NCBI GenBank assembly: GCA_030762935.1
Contig: CM060880.1
Span: 14,170,501-14,234,500 of the forward strand
Reading direction: 5' to 3'
Source of the DNA: Hymenopus coronatus
Taxonomy: Eukaryota; Arthropoda; Insecta; Mantodea; Hymenopodidae
Length of the DNA: 64,000 bases
Positions 38,501-44,279 of this stretch are shown here, one piece after another; position 1 is the first letter of the stretch; every line of letters starts with the position of its first letter. A program made the translations under genes and the position numbers. A model generated the notes under the pieces. That model searched no databases, had not been told where the DNA came from, and was given only the letters and a program-made list of their open reading frames with translations.

Positions 38501-39065
38501 ATCTTTGTGTCGCATCCCTGGAAGATATTAAACTAAAATACCAAGTTTGGTATTTTACCGACTTTTCGTTTTTGAGTCATCATGTTCACAGACACACTGA
38601 CACATGGACCTTTTTCTGATAATATTTTTTTTGGATACAGGGGACCCTAAAACATACACTTCCAGTGAAATCTCGATATCAAATTTTTTGGTGGAGTGTA
38701 ATACCTTCTCTATACACTATGTACATGCATGCACACAGATATGGATCTTTTCTAAGAATGCTTCCAGTGAAATTTTGACATTGAATTTTTGAGTGAAATG
38801 CAATACTTTCTTTACTTACTCTACAAAGAAGAAAAGTAAAACACCAATATGACTCCATCTATATTTTACAATATAGGTTATTATCATACAATTTTCAGAG
38901 TTCAACACTTTTACATTTAAATGTGTCTCTTACCGTAGCTCTTTGGGGAAGAGGGCGTGGTATTTTCGAGGGAGCTGGTCTAGCGGCAGCTACTGAACTT
39001 CTAACTGGTATGAAGCGGCTCAGGGCTTTGGGATTCTGAGCACGAGATGGTCTGGCATCAGGCAT
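14767..39065 (-). CDS. Unrecognised ten-exon gene, predicted 528-residue protein
   Basis: Coding exons, in transcript order, are 39065-38934, 33673-33470, 32810-32618, 31842-31805, 30409-30202, 28464-28211, 23417-23265, 21044-20969, 18237-18049 and 14906-14767. They total 1587 nt, an exact multiple of three, with no internal stop. Intron phases in order are 0, 0, 1, 0, 1, 0, 0, 1, 1. Layout by residue: 1-44 basic, Ser/Ala/Pro-rich; 45-112 Gln/Pro-rich with QPLPPEPQPPAPPPPS; 113-176 mixed then Pro-rich; 190-343 charged and probably helical (PEEEEAEKRETEHF, GRQQKQKFQRGLRSVRKG); 344-394 acidic with hydrophobic patches (NDMFAFLFSHQPD); 420-482 Pro/Arg-rich ending FNLVQMCGSHPPFWFRG; 483-528 ending ETYPTNRRLMVQAA. 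No transmembrane segment, signal peptide, zinc-finger spacing or enzyme motif is visible. I do not recognise the family. The gene is preceded by two spliced leader exons near 44 kb. Confidence 0.75.
15040..15160 (+). pseudogene. LINE reverse-transcriptase C-terminal scrap
   Basis: Translates, with frame changes, as a run close to RWFGHTNRMDESRKPKQ then a GKR/GRGRP-like tail, a pattern common at the end of insect LINE reverse transcriptases. Very short and broken. Confidence 0.5.
15165..15407 (+). repeat. SINE family B copy, forward
   Basis: tRNA-like head with a B box GTGTTCAAACC, then GGACAATGGATTTTTTGGG, CCTTAGCATGGCTTCCTTTA and the tail CAGTTAAAGAGCATCCACAA. It lies in the last intron of the minus gene. 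Confidence 0.75.
15410..16590. other. Non-coding, mostly intronic
   Basis: AT-rich with a moderately GC-rich patch at about 16030-16330 that has no long frame and no match I recognise. Confidence 0.4.
16592..16950 (+). pseudogene. LINE reverse-transcriptase C-terminal fragment
   Basis: Encodes VRHKKQRLCTSFNAYAGLNA, a short gap, then HLFKIKGRKYKTKVRKFCFV and NRTIKEWNRLP, the signature C-terminus of a Jockey/CR1-like arthropod LINE. The frame stops soon after and the 5' part is missing, so it is 5'-truncated. Confidence 0.75.
16955..18045. other. Intron sequence with a possible LINE scrap and (AAT)n
   Basis: At 17100-17210 a string resembling EDARRLIAIKMRWFKI recalls a LINE C-terminus but is too short to rely on. 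A (TAA)n run lies at 17235-17269. The rest is unassigned. Confidence 0.35.
18049..18237 (-). CDS. Minus gene coding exon 9, Pro/Arg-rich
   Basis: The acceptor CTATTGTTGCAG and donor CGAG|GTAACAC bound 189 nt, phase 1 at both ends. It encodes ATSPPPGRVSPDLPGARSQT, QRTAGAPRHQSVWRSGRECR and RGEITKRFNLVQMCGSHPPF with WFRG. The aromatic, hydrophobic end of this exon contrasts with its Pro/Arg-rich start and may mark the edge of a folded C-terminal unit. Confidence 0.78.
18400..18565 (-). repeat. R1 end fragment, reverse
   Basis: Holds ACCAAAATTTCAGCAGAAAT and GTTTTGAGGTCCCCTGAGTC, the palindrome-proximal part of R1. Confidence 0.65.
18590..19110 (+). repeat. R1 partial copy, forward
   Basis: From TTATTACTTGCTTCCTTGTA to the GTAAAGGGTAGTTAGGGGTG block. 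It lacks the first and last parts and is close to exon 9 of the minus gene. Confidence 0.75.
19150..19680 (-). repeat. R1 reverse copy plus a second end fragment
   Basis: Begins TTTTTACTTTCTCTACCATT and continues to about 19600, where a further palindromic end (ACTTTCTCTACAACGTACAT) starts. Confidence 0.7.
19690..20100. other. Intron sequence, nothing recognised
   Basis: AT-rich with no supported feature. Confidence 0.4.
20105..20900 (-). pseudogene. LINE reverse-transcriptase 3' fragment
   Basis: The minus strand reads, with stops, as VYNIVVEAKMLYGIEVWGLEG, then ATVRQVA-IELGR and KGKIIERALKFW, then W/C-containing end sequences. YGIEVWG followed by such a tail is typical of an arthropod LINE. 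It has many stops and frameshifts and lies directly beside exon 8 of the minus gene. Confidence 0.65.
20969..21044 (-). CDS. Minus gene coding exon 8
   Basis: The acceptor TTATTCTTGGAG is used here (exon start 21044). An alternative AG gives a start at 21035, three codons shorter and in the same frame. The donor GTG|GTAAGT leaves phase 1. The exon encodes GSQLVPTAPGEIAEQRSGRL followed by ARPDG. Confidence 0.75.
21290..22065 (-). repeat. R1 near-complete copy, reverse
   Basis: Starts at the palindromic end (ACTTTCTCCACACGTACTAA) and ends GAGAAAGTCATGTGGGTATA. All main internal blocks are present. Confidence 0.8.
22268..22438 (+). repeat. R1 end fragment, forward
   Basis: From CACACACACATGGACC to TTAGAGAAAGTAAAA, the palindrome-bearing end only. 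Confidence 0.7.
22455..23247 (+). repeat. R1 near-complete copy, forward
   Basis: Runs from AAAAATCTGATGTGTTACAT to GTAGAGAAAGTAAAA and ends about 18 bp from exon 7 of the minus gene. Confidence 0.85.
23265..23417 (-). CDS. Minus gene coding exon 7
   Basis: The acceptor TTTTGAACAG and donor CAG|GTATGTTG bound 153 nt, phase 0 at both ends. It encodes DEPEEVQPELAAAMMYTEEC, GPGMTNPPNDMFAFLFSHQP and DVPPEQRGEAQ. A near-complete forward R1 copy ends only about 20 bp from the donor. Confidence 0.8.
23420..24345. other. Intron sequence, nothing recognised
   Basis: A frame at 24026-24259 (TKWQQNQLHQ followed by a Glu run) has no splice signals or family match and is left unassigned. Confidence 0.35.
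24350..24800 (+). pseudogene. LINE reverse-transcriptase relic
   Basis: With frame corrections it reads around the catalytic site as LADEQILVAKS (expected FADDQ), then an EMNISTKKTEIMTLKG-like stretch and AIDNKILEEVNTSKYFGG. This is the palm/thumb order of an insect LINE. Heavily mutated. Confidence 0.6.
24815..25697 (+). repeat. R1 most complete copy, forward
   Basis: Runs from AAAAATCTGATGTGTACCAT to ATGGAGAAAGTAAAA, about 0.88 kb. The last 45 bp form a hairpin (TTTCTCTATACACTATG and CATAGTGCATATGGAGAAAG). No terminal inverted repeat longer than the shared CTTTCTC motif joins the two ends. Confidence 0.9.
25761..25804 (+). repeat. Poly(A) tract, 44 nt
   Basis: An uninterrupted run of A following CCCCC. 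No retroelement body is recognised on its 5' side. Confidence 0.9.
26000..26539 (+). repeat. R1 forward copy, left part, split by mariner
   Basis: From TTCTGATGTGTTCTATTCAT to the TGATGTAAATA block, where the mariner at 26540 interrupts. A likely continuation is at 27865-27975. Confidence 0.75.
26540..27855 (+). mobile_element. Mariner element A with TIRs and TA duplication
   Basis: 1316 bp. The ends match in inverted orientation (TTAGGTTGGTGCATAAGTT on the left, AACTTATGCACCAACCCGA on the right), flanked by TA on both sides, as expected for Tc1/mariner. The ends and protein resemble the cecropia-type mariners that include human Hsmar1. It is inserted in an R1 copy within an intron of the minus gene. 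Confidence 0.9.
26787..27715 (+). pseudogene. Mariner A transposase, inactivated
   Basis: An N-terminal helix-turn-helix part (ARKWFSRFKEGRFDMSDSPD then SGRPTG) is followed by the three catalytic acidic regions, ITGDEKW near 27175, LLHDNARPHS near 27425 and PPYSPDL near 27508, in DD34D order. At least three in-frame stops (after KVQK, after NLRK, in TNIR-LGW) and a likely frameshift make it non-functional. Confidence 0.85.
27865..27975 (+). repeat. R1 forward copy, right part after mariner A
   Basis: Contains TTTTGGGATCAGTGAACC, ATATATTTCTTGTGAAATCT and TGACACTGAATTG, the end part of R1, so the mariner interrupts a pre-existing R1 copy. Confidence 0.65.
28211..28464 (-). CDS. Minus gene coding exon 6, acidic then basic coiled region
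   Basis: The acceptor is TATTTTGAAG and the donor GAG|GTAGATT. The exon is 254 nt, phase 1 to phase 0, and completes the Gly codon split from the previous exon. It encodes GPEEEEAEKRETEHFEKLEK, a middle with ALTISRFELEKNPKRETRL, then GRQQKQKFQRGLRSVRKG and AMTVLAEE. Heptad-like spacing of Leu, Phe and Met suggests amphipathic helix; a coiled coil is possible. Confidence 0.8.
28574..28645 (+). repeat. Possible hAT-like MITE end
   Basis: CAGTGCTGGATTTGGGCCTA followed by a palindromic GGCAACCTAGGCAA has the look of a hAT-type terminus. No matching opposite end was found. Confidence 0.3.
28645..29185. other. Intron sequence, nothing recognised
   Basis: AT-rich with no supported feature. Confidence 0.4.
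29190..30165 (-). pseudogene. Non-LTR retrotransposon (LINE) 3' part with RT motif
   Basis: The minus strand encodes NAILFADDANFVYKN (catalytic FADD at about 30045-30056), a thumb region (LNCLTYAIRVLSKVCSEEVM) ending YSIISYGIPFGG, then, after a frameshift at a poly(C) run near 29640, the C-terminus YHAYNTRTTEAIHLQCHQLN and SHKGLILYNKIPRSLKA. This order is that of Jockey/CR1-like LINEs. A (TA)n tract interrupts it at 29479-29514. The 5' end is missing. Confidence 0.85.
29479..29514. repeat. (TA)n microsatellite
   Basis: About 18 TA units inside the LINE fragment. Confidence 0.9.
30202..30409 (-). CDS. Minus gene coding exon 5, charged helix-prone
   Basis: The acceptor is ATTGTATAG and the donor AAAG|GTAAGTCC. 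The 208-nt exon starts in phase 0 and ends in phase 1. It encodes DLDWLPEDETWLTKQLQMAY, HEAVESIKAHQLRAAKQEVA and a segment ending VPFDVIDKFLGK. The acceptor is only about 18 bp from a fragment of the R1 repeat that covers the branch-point region. Confidence 0.8.
30428..30484 (+). repeat. R1 end fragment next to a splice acceptor
   Basis: CTGATGTGTTGCACTCACAT and GACTTTCTCTACC are the first 55 bp of R1. The fragment stops about 18 bp from the exon starting at 30409, so it supplies part of the sequence upstream of that acceptor on the minus strand. Confidence 0.7.
30785..31545. other. Intron sequence, unassigned; one open minus segment
   Basis: On the minus strand 30838-30912 reads KQAEFIEFLLYAEQMIIPSS in an open frame with a donor-like GAAG|GTATATG, but its phases do not fit the neighbouring exons. 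About 31000-31540 may be a retroelement terminal region, without proof. Confidence 0.35.
31550..31738 (+). repeat. R1 end fragment, forward
   Basis: From a CACCC-rich start through GGTGAAATCTTGGTTTCAAA to GTAGAGAAAGTGAAA. It lies about 70 bp from the inferred small exon. Confidence 0.7.
31805..31842 (-). CDS. Minus gene 38-nt small exon (inferred from phase)
   Basis: Exon 3 ends in phase 1 and the exon at 30409 must start in phase 0 because an in-frame TAG lies directly before it. A 38-nt segment with an acceptor after a T-rich stretch (TTTATGCAAG) and a donor ACAG|GTAATATG converts phase 1 to phase 0 without a stop. It would encode TSTHSCLHSFFRQ together with the split codon. The fit in phase and splice signals is good, but 38 nt is too short for coding bias to confirm it. 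Confidence 0.45.
31860..32610. other. Intron sequence, nothing recognised
   Basis: AT-rich with no supported feature. Confidence 0.4.
32618..32810 (-). CDS. Minus gene coding exon 3
   Basis: The acceptor CACTTCTCAG is followed by RQWSAELPHFPDTFVDVESI and then IPVRQARPPASAGSRRAPQP, LTLPPDLQGPG and ACGNPLAQPNYA. The donor CAA|GTATTT at 32617 leaves phase 1. A second donor, CAG|GTAGCA, with exon end at 32714, is closer to consensus and also leaves phase 1. Both isoforms would stay in frame with the next exon. The longer form is preferred because the extra sequence keeps the same Pro-rich, GC-richer character. Confidence 0.65.
32815..33465. other. Intron sequence, nothing recognised
   Basis: AT-rich. 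A possible LINE C-terminal trace at 33180-33290 (minus) is too weak to call. Confidence 0.35.
33470..33673 (-). CDS. Minus gene coding exon 2, Gln/Pro-rich
   Basis: The acceptor is TGTGTTAG and the donor ATG|GTTTGTA. The 204-nt exon is phase 0 at both ends and encodes 68 residues, from VGAVDPRVSRGG through a Gln/Pro-rich tract to RRSYHRISEEEMPEFM. The proline tract uses varied codons, unlike a simple microsatellite. Confidence 0.78.
33816..35086 (+). mobile_element. Mariner element B with TIRs and TA duplication
   Basis: 1271 bp. The inner part of the terminal repeats is identical in inverted orientation (AGGTGTGATCAAAAAGTTTC then CAGAATG), and both sides are flanked by TA. It lies in the first coding intron of the minus gene, only about 140 bp from exon 2. 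Confidence 0.92.
33990..34960 (+). pseudogene. Mariner B transposase, frameshifted
   Basis: The N-terminal part has NIKFCFKLGKTATADEMLRT and WFSTFKSS with HSGRSCSSKTDEN and ITIRELSDSLGLSFGG, the paired helix-turn-helix region of mariner. Catalytic regions follow as ITDDETWIYRYNPE (34480s), FLHNDNES (34765) and PHPTYSPDLAQ (34845), in DD34D order. At least two frameshifts and a stop after KSI break the frame. This is a different subfamily from element A. Confidence 0.88.
35150..36085 (+). pseudogene. LINE 3' fragment with RNase H domain
   Basis: Frames spell an RNase HI segment (CSNNQAEELAILKALEIK) and later CRRGDQTKEHILNNCNMF, a Cys/His motif usual at the end of R1/I-clade LINEs that carry RNase H. 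Stops are frequent. It starts just after mariner B and ends in an A-rich tail near 36085. Confidence 0.7.
36470..37310 (-). pseudogene. Second LINE fragment, degenerate
   Basis: The minus strand gives ADDTNILVSGQDE (RT motif near 37275), WFHGNRLIINKEKSQ, then KISRMQKRAIRIMMN and an IHNHNTRKELHLHVAF-type C-terminus, all broken by stops and frameshifts. It faces the RNase H LINE at 35150-36085, so the two are separate insertions. Confidence 0.7.
37315..37885. other. Intron sequence, nothing recognised
   Basis: AT-rich with no supported feature. Confidence 0.4.
37890..38835 (+). repeat. R1 near-complete forward copy plus extra end piece
   Basis: A complete forward copy from AAAAATCTGATGTGTTCCAT to about 38725, followed by a second partial end (ATCTTTTCTAAGAATGCTTC to 38835). 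It ends about 100 bp from coding exon 1 of the minus gene. Confidence 0.8.
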
Positions 39066-39072
39066 TGTTAAC
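38934..39072 (-). CDS. Minus gene coding exon 1 with start codon
   Basis: The acceptor TTGTTTCAG precedes GTTAACAATGCC, so the ATG at 39065-39063 lies seven bases into the exon and the exon also carries leader sequence. The coding part encodes MPDARPSRAQNPKALSRFIP and continues to LPQRAT, 44 codons. The donor is ACG|GTAAGAG, phase 0. This is the first in-frame ATG after the acceptor and its context (AACAATG) is favourable. Confidence 0.78.
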
Positions 39073-39264
39073 CTGAAACAAGAACAGAATCATAGAATAT
39101 TTATTCATAAATGGAAACGATTAATAACATGTTAGATATCAGTCTGCATAAAACAAGTTCAATTTTTATTTTGTTTCACATACTGACAAATTACATTTAG
39201 TGCTCTTGTTTTGACATCCTTTGTCTCTAATTAAGGGCCTTTAAAATATGTTTTTGTAGATAAT

Positions 39265-40097
39265 GGTTTAGTTGAATAAAAGTCAGTAAACTCTTTATAT
39301 ACATTATTTTAAGTCAATACTGATAACAAATTGAATAAACCATAAGTAACTACTTATAGTTCAGGCTTTACAGATAAGTAATTACTGTTACTTGTTCAGT
39401 AGTTTTTCCAGTAAATACTTAAAATTTGTTTGAATAACATTCAGTGATTACTTGTTAAGTATTTGCTGAAATATTTTAAGTTTGCTGTAGAGTTGACTTG
39501 CAAAAGTAGCTGCAAATAACTATGGCACCAGTTAAAGAGCTACAATAAGAGAAGGAATATTAGTCCCAGTGATTTAAAATGGTTTCCAAGGTTTGAAAGT
39601 GAAAGTAGAAACTTCTTAACAACCTGTTTTCTAGATGGTATGGAAGAAACAAGGAGTGGAGCATTAAGTTCACATCAGAAAATGAGCCTTTTTTATGCTA
39701 TTTAGTTGGCCCAGTTGCAGGAGATTTTGTATTTCACCATTCCACTGTGAGCAAGACTTCGTGGCAAACAGAATTGAAGCAAAGGCAGATATCTGGATAA
39801 AATTTCCAACCTCAAATTTGAAATTCAAGAAGCGAAAGAAAAATGGTCTTCTTGCTTTTGATTTCCTTCAATTATTGGTGCACTTGACTGTACACACGTA
39901 CATACTGCTATGTGCTCCTCCATGGCAAGGCCTCCTATCCAGCTATTCATTTGTTTATTCAGTTTATACTGAAAATTTTCCAAGGCATTACTTATCAGTA
40001 AAAGTAAACTGTTATTCAATTAAAACCAAGATCAGTCTTAACTTTCCTTGTCAAGTAATCACTTATAAAAGTTTACTGATTTTTATCCAACTGGCCC
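39265..40097 (+). mobile_element. HARBI1-like (PIF/Harbinger) relic with decayed TIRs
   Basis: With frame corrections the centre reads DIWIKFPTSNL then EIQEAKEKWSSCF and FPSIIGALDCTHVHTA, matching the Harbinger nuclease core with the GALDCTHV Asp motif near 39880. The ends are inverted copies: GTTGAATAAAAGTCAGTAAA on the left and, on the opposite strand, GTTGGATAAAAATCAGTAAA on the right. The coding part is interrupted by a stop before FPSII and by frameshifts. It lies in the 5' UTR intron of the minus gene. Confidence 0.72.
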
Positions 40098-40144
40098 ATT
40101 GAGTTTTAGGGTGAAATATTTAAACTTACTACAGGTAAATGGTT

Positions 40145-40865
40145 CAGAAATAAAATTCTGATGTGTTCCATTCACGTCACTTTTTTTACACCTCTGTAAC
40201 AAGTTATTGTTAAAAAGCTTATTCTTCCATCTACTTCATGCTAATCCAGATAAACATTAGCAGAAGTAGTCTTATTACTTGCTTCCTTGCAAGTAGAAGG
40301 GAAGTAACGGAATACATTAGGCTAAAACGATAGTTAAATCTTTTAAAAGCTGGTTGCCATGTGGATGAAATCCATTTTTTGCATTGCCAGGAGTTGACAA
40401 ATTTCCATATGTGAAAAGTTCAAGTATTTTAAAATTGAAATAAGTAACAACTCAACGAAAATAAGTATATAACATAAACTGTGTGTTTTAACGAGATCTA
40501 CATTTTTTACATAGTAAGTTTTTGTCCATCTCTTACAGTTTACCACTTAAGCAAAATTTATTCAGAATAAAGAAGTCCTCAGAGGCTATTCCCAGAAATT
40601 TCAAGATGTACATTTTATTTATCATGTAAATATCTTTAATACACAGTATTTTAATCAAAATTGTTAGAGACATTTTTGAGAAATTCAAAATTTTAAAAAA
40701 AATTTCCATATAAAGGGTAGTTTGGGTTGGGGGAGATTTTTCTCAAAATCTTTGTGTTTCATTCTTGAAAGCTATGAAACATAAATACCAACTTTTTGTT
40801 TTTGAGTTATCGTTTTCATAGACACATGGAGAGACCTTTTTCTAAAAATGCTTTTTTTTACTTTC
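40145..40865 (+). repeat. R1 copy, forward
   Basis: From AAATTCTGATGTGTTCCATT through the R1 body to AAAAATGCTTTTT, where a reverse end piece begins. Confidence 0.8.
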
Positions 40866-41300
40866 TCTACATGTACTATGTACATAGTGTATAGAGAAGG
40901 TATTGCATTGACCCAAAAATTTGATACCAAGATTTCACTAGAAACACAAGTTACAAGGAGCTAGTAATAAGACTAATTCTGCTATGTTTATCTTGATTAG
41001 CATGCTAGATAACACATTAATCTTTTGAATAAAAGGTTTCTTTGTTGAACAGCTAGAGAACATTCATATAAATGGAACACATTAGATTTTTTCCCTTCTA
41101 CTTACAAGGGACCAAGTAATAAGTTTAATTTCTGCTAATGTTTATCTCGATTAGCATGATGTAGAGAAAGTCATGTGAATGGAACACAAGATTTTTTGAT
41201 ACAGGGGACCTTAAAATGCGTATTTCTGCTGAAATGTTGCTATCAAATAATGCAATAACTTCTCTACACTTTGTACATGGCATGTGTATAGAAAATAATA
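40857..41300. repeat. Cluster of R1 end fragments in both orientations
   Basis: Reverse palindromic end at 40857-40950, reverse starts at about 40950-41090 and 41093-41190, then a forward end to 41300. It indicates repeated nested insertion or rearrangement. Confidence 0.65.
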
Positions 41301-41359
41301 AAAATTACTAAAAAAAACTGATAAAATCACTTAAATGGGGTTATATAAATGGAGGGAAG

Positions 41360-41790
41360 AAAGTGACACATTCACAAGACTTTCTCCCTTGTCTTTTTAT
41401 ACAGCTCCTACAAACTGTTCTTATAAAACCTCATTCATCCATTTACTTCTTGTTAAACCCAATAAACATTTGTACAAATAGTTTTAGTATATGTTTTGAT
41501 GTAGAAACAAAGTGGTCAGTGGCATTCAAATGAATAAAGATCTGATGTGGTTCCATTCACATGACTTTCTCTATCTGTTCTGCAAATAAAACTATTCTTA
41601 TAAAAGTTTATTCTTTTATCTACACCATTGAGGTAAACATTACCAGAAATGGGCTTATTAGTTGCATCCTTATACATAGAAGGAAAATAAGGGAATGCAC
41701 TAGGCCTAAGCGATAGTCAAATTTTTAAAAAGTTGTTGCTATGTGATTGACATTGAAATATGCTTCTCTATCTATAGCCAGGAGTAAAAC
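41360..41790 (+). repeat. R1 partial copies, forward
   Basis: A degenerate start at about 41365 (TTCACAAGACTTTCTCCC) and a better one at 41542 (GATCTGATGTGGTTCCATTC), running into SINE B at 41795. Confidence 0.65.
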
Positions 41791-41799
41791 AAAAGAGAC

Positions 41800-42062
41800 A
41801 AATGAGTTACCATGCTAACTTCAAGCCCAGCGGAGGGCGATGGATTTTTTCTCATGTAAAAATCCTTAGCATGGCTTCCTTCGGAAGGGAAGTAAAGCCG
41901 TGGGTGCCGTGTTGTAGATTTACAGCATGTAAAAGAACCTCAAGCATGATAGAGAGGCCTCTGAGCAAAATTAAAGCGGTCTTTCGCGCCCAGTACACAA
42001 TGGGACGCTGAAAACCACAGCAGTTAAAGAGCATCCATAAATAAAATGCCATTTCCATTTCT
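41800..42062 (+). repeat. SINE family B copy, forward, lacking most of the head
   Basis: Blocks GGAGGGCGATGGATTTTTTC, CCTTAGCATGGCTTCCTTCG, ATTTACAGCATGTAAAAGAA and CAGTTAAAGAGCATCCATAA. It faces the inverted copy at 42075. Confidence 0.85.
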
Positions 42063-42074
42063 TCCCATTTATCA

Positions 42075-42235
42075 GGCTTGATAGCATGGCTTCCCTTCCG
42101 AAGGAAGCCATGCTAAGGATTTTTACACCCGAAAAGTCCATCGTCCTCCACCGGGTTTGAACCCGCGACCTTGGGTATATGAAGCTAGCATGGTAATCAT
42201 TACACCAGGGAGGACGACTGAAAGCTCGATGACGG
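42075..42235 (-). repeat. SINE family B copy, reverse, head part
   Basis: The minus strand has the tRNA-like head with A-box-like TGGTGTAATGATTACC and B box GGGTTCAAACC, then ACGATGGACTTTTCGGGTG. It ends at the inverted GGCTTCCTTCGGAAGGGAAG. Confidence 0.85.
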
Positions 42236-42239
42236 CTTG

Positions 42240-43425
42240 TTTCTTTTCTTCTCATAAGGTTTTATACAGGCAGGCATGCCAATTTGTACAGATGACTTAA
42301 TGGTCAGAAATCCTTTCACTGTTGATATTGATGTACTGCTTGAAAGTTTAAAAGAAGAAACCACAGAACTGAAGTATGCTTCAAAAGTGAAAATTAATTT
42401 TAGATCTTAGGTCTAATGAGTTTTGGAAAAATCATCTTGAATTACATCTTCAAATAAGGAGCTCACATTCAAAAGAGACTTTGTCCAAAAAAATAAAAAA
42501 TGAGTTAAGTATGGTTTTCAGATATGAGATTCATTCGATGGTCTCTCAGCAGTCCGTTTTGTGGGTATAGCCGCTGAAGTGCTCTTCATTTGGAAGGAAT
42601 TATATATTATCTTGAATAACTGGTAAAATTTAAGCAATAGATGAAAATATATTACACAAAACATGTATATCTCTTTATAACACATAATTTATTTTAAATA
42701 GCTATTTTTTTGTATCCTAAGCCATTTCTCAGACACAATGGGTCAAACTGTTCAACATTTGTCATTCCTTCTACATTCTTTTGATGTTATTCTCATGATG
42801 ACATTTTGAGTATAAGTATAAACAGCATTCAGTTGTTAAATATTTGACTCTCAAAATGTGCAAGTAGCTATTTCTGCAAAGGTTTATCTCAAAGTGAAGT
42901 AGATACAAACATAAACTTTCATTACAATAGTTTATATACCTACTAACAAATGACAGATGGGTAGAGGAAGTCATCCACCTAAACGTTTATAGCTAATATT
43001 AGCTAGGTAAACAAAATAAATCTGAAGTACATAAACCACAAGCAATTATTAAAACGAAAAGTTATATAAAATCCTCAAATATTTAATGTTATCAACCGTC
43101 CAATTACTAACCCTATATGAGCTACAGAAGAATAGATTGAACAATATTACTGATTGTTTAAATACATACTGTAGTTATTAAAGCTCCTGTATTTGATAAT
43201 ACAAATATTAAAACCAAAAAAATAAAGTGATTAAATGTTACATCCCCTATTATATAATCCTCACTAATTTAATAAATCATCTACTGCCATATATTCCTAT
43301 AAAATCCAAATCCGCTTCAGAAACTTCAAAATTCACATTAAGATTAATTTTAGAAAGGGTGATTTAATTAGTAAAATATTTAATTCATATTATAAAAGTT
43401 AATTGATATATAAGTATGAAGAATT
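42240..43425. other. 5' UTR intron sequence, nothing recognised
   Basis: AT-rich with no supported feature. Confidence 0.4.
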
Positions 43426-43429
43426 AGGC

Positions 43430-43920
43430 AAATATTTCACTCATTTCAATCAGATTTCCTCTATTTCTTACAGCTTACCATTATAAACTGCACATAATTC
43501 ATCTCAAATTAAATGGTTTATACAGGTTATTTCAAGATACAGTGGAGTGGGGTGAGATTGATCACTGCTCATTTTCCATTTGCACATAAATTTCAACACA
43601 TATTTAATCTTAAAGATGTGGTATTTTAACCAAAATCAATGAAGCTATTTTTGATATATATATATAAAAACAAAAATTTGGGATGAAGAGATTCTTCACA
43701 ACTTTTGTGTCAAATTTTTGGAAGTACTGAATTCAAACGGCTATCAACTTTGGCATTTATCCAAATGTTGTTTAGTGTTATACTGCTCATACATACACAT
43801 ACCTACTAAAAGCACTGTTTTTGGACTCAGGGGGACTAAAAATCTTGTATTTTGTGTGTGAAATCTCACTATAATATATTTGGGCAGAGTACAATGTCAC
43901 TCCGACTTTACGTATACATT
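43430..43920 (+). repeat. R1 diverged copy, forward
   Basis: Has degenerate R1 blocks (CTATTTCTTACAGCTTACCA, TTTTTGGACTCAGGGGGACT, GTGAAATCTCACTATAA). It is more diverged than most, hence probably older. Confidence 0.6.
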
Positions 43921-44043
43921 GTAAACTCACTTCACATTACACATAAAATTGCTGAGTAGCTTATAAAAGATTATATTGTGTTTTAAAGATTTTTCTTTAA
44001 TGTAGCATGAAAATAAAGGTAACTAAATATGCTGTATACTTAC

Positions 44044-44132
44044 TGCTAACTTGAATTGTGCTTTACTGATCTGAAGCTATTACTGGGGAGGAAATTAAAT
44101 ACTTCGCTTTCATGAACGATTGCACTAACATT
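44044..44132 (-). other. Probable non-coding leader exon of the minus gene (2nd)
   Basis: A pyrimidine-rich acceptor (GTTTTTCTTTCCAG) and a near-consensus donor (GCA|GTAAGTAT) bound 89 nt with no long frame. It contains a 22-codon upstream ORF beginning ATGTTAGTG and ending TAA. Strand and position, 5 kb upstream of coding exon 1, fit a spliced 5' UTR. Linkage to the gene is inferred. Confidence 0.5.
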
Positions 44133-44215
44133 CTGGAAAGAAAAACAGAACACACATTACATTAATTTCTTTCAGCAAAATACTTACCACCACAAACCAA
44201 AATAGTATAACTTAC

Positions 44216-44277
44216 CGAATCTTGCAAGTTGCGTCCTTAGGAAGCCTTATTCTTCTTAGAGTGATTTATGGAAGTAC
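44216..44277 (-). other. Probable non-coding leader exon of the minus gene (1st seen)
   Basis: An acceptor GGTTTTTCAG and a donor TTCG|GTAAGT bound 62 nt. A second donor, GTG|GTAAGT at about 44187, would lengthen the exon to 44188. Because it has an acceptor, a further leader exon and the promoter must lie upstream of it. Confidence 0.5.
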
Positions 44278-44279
44278 CT

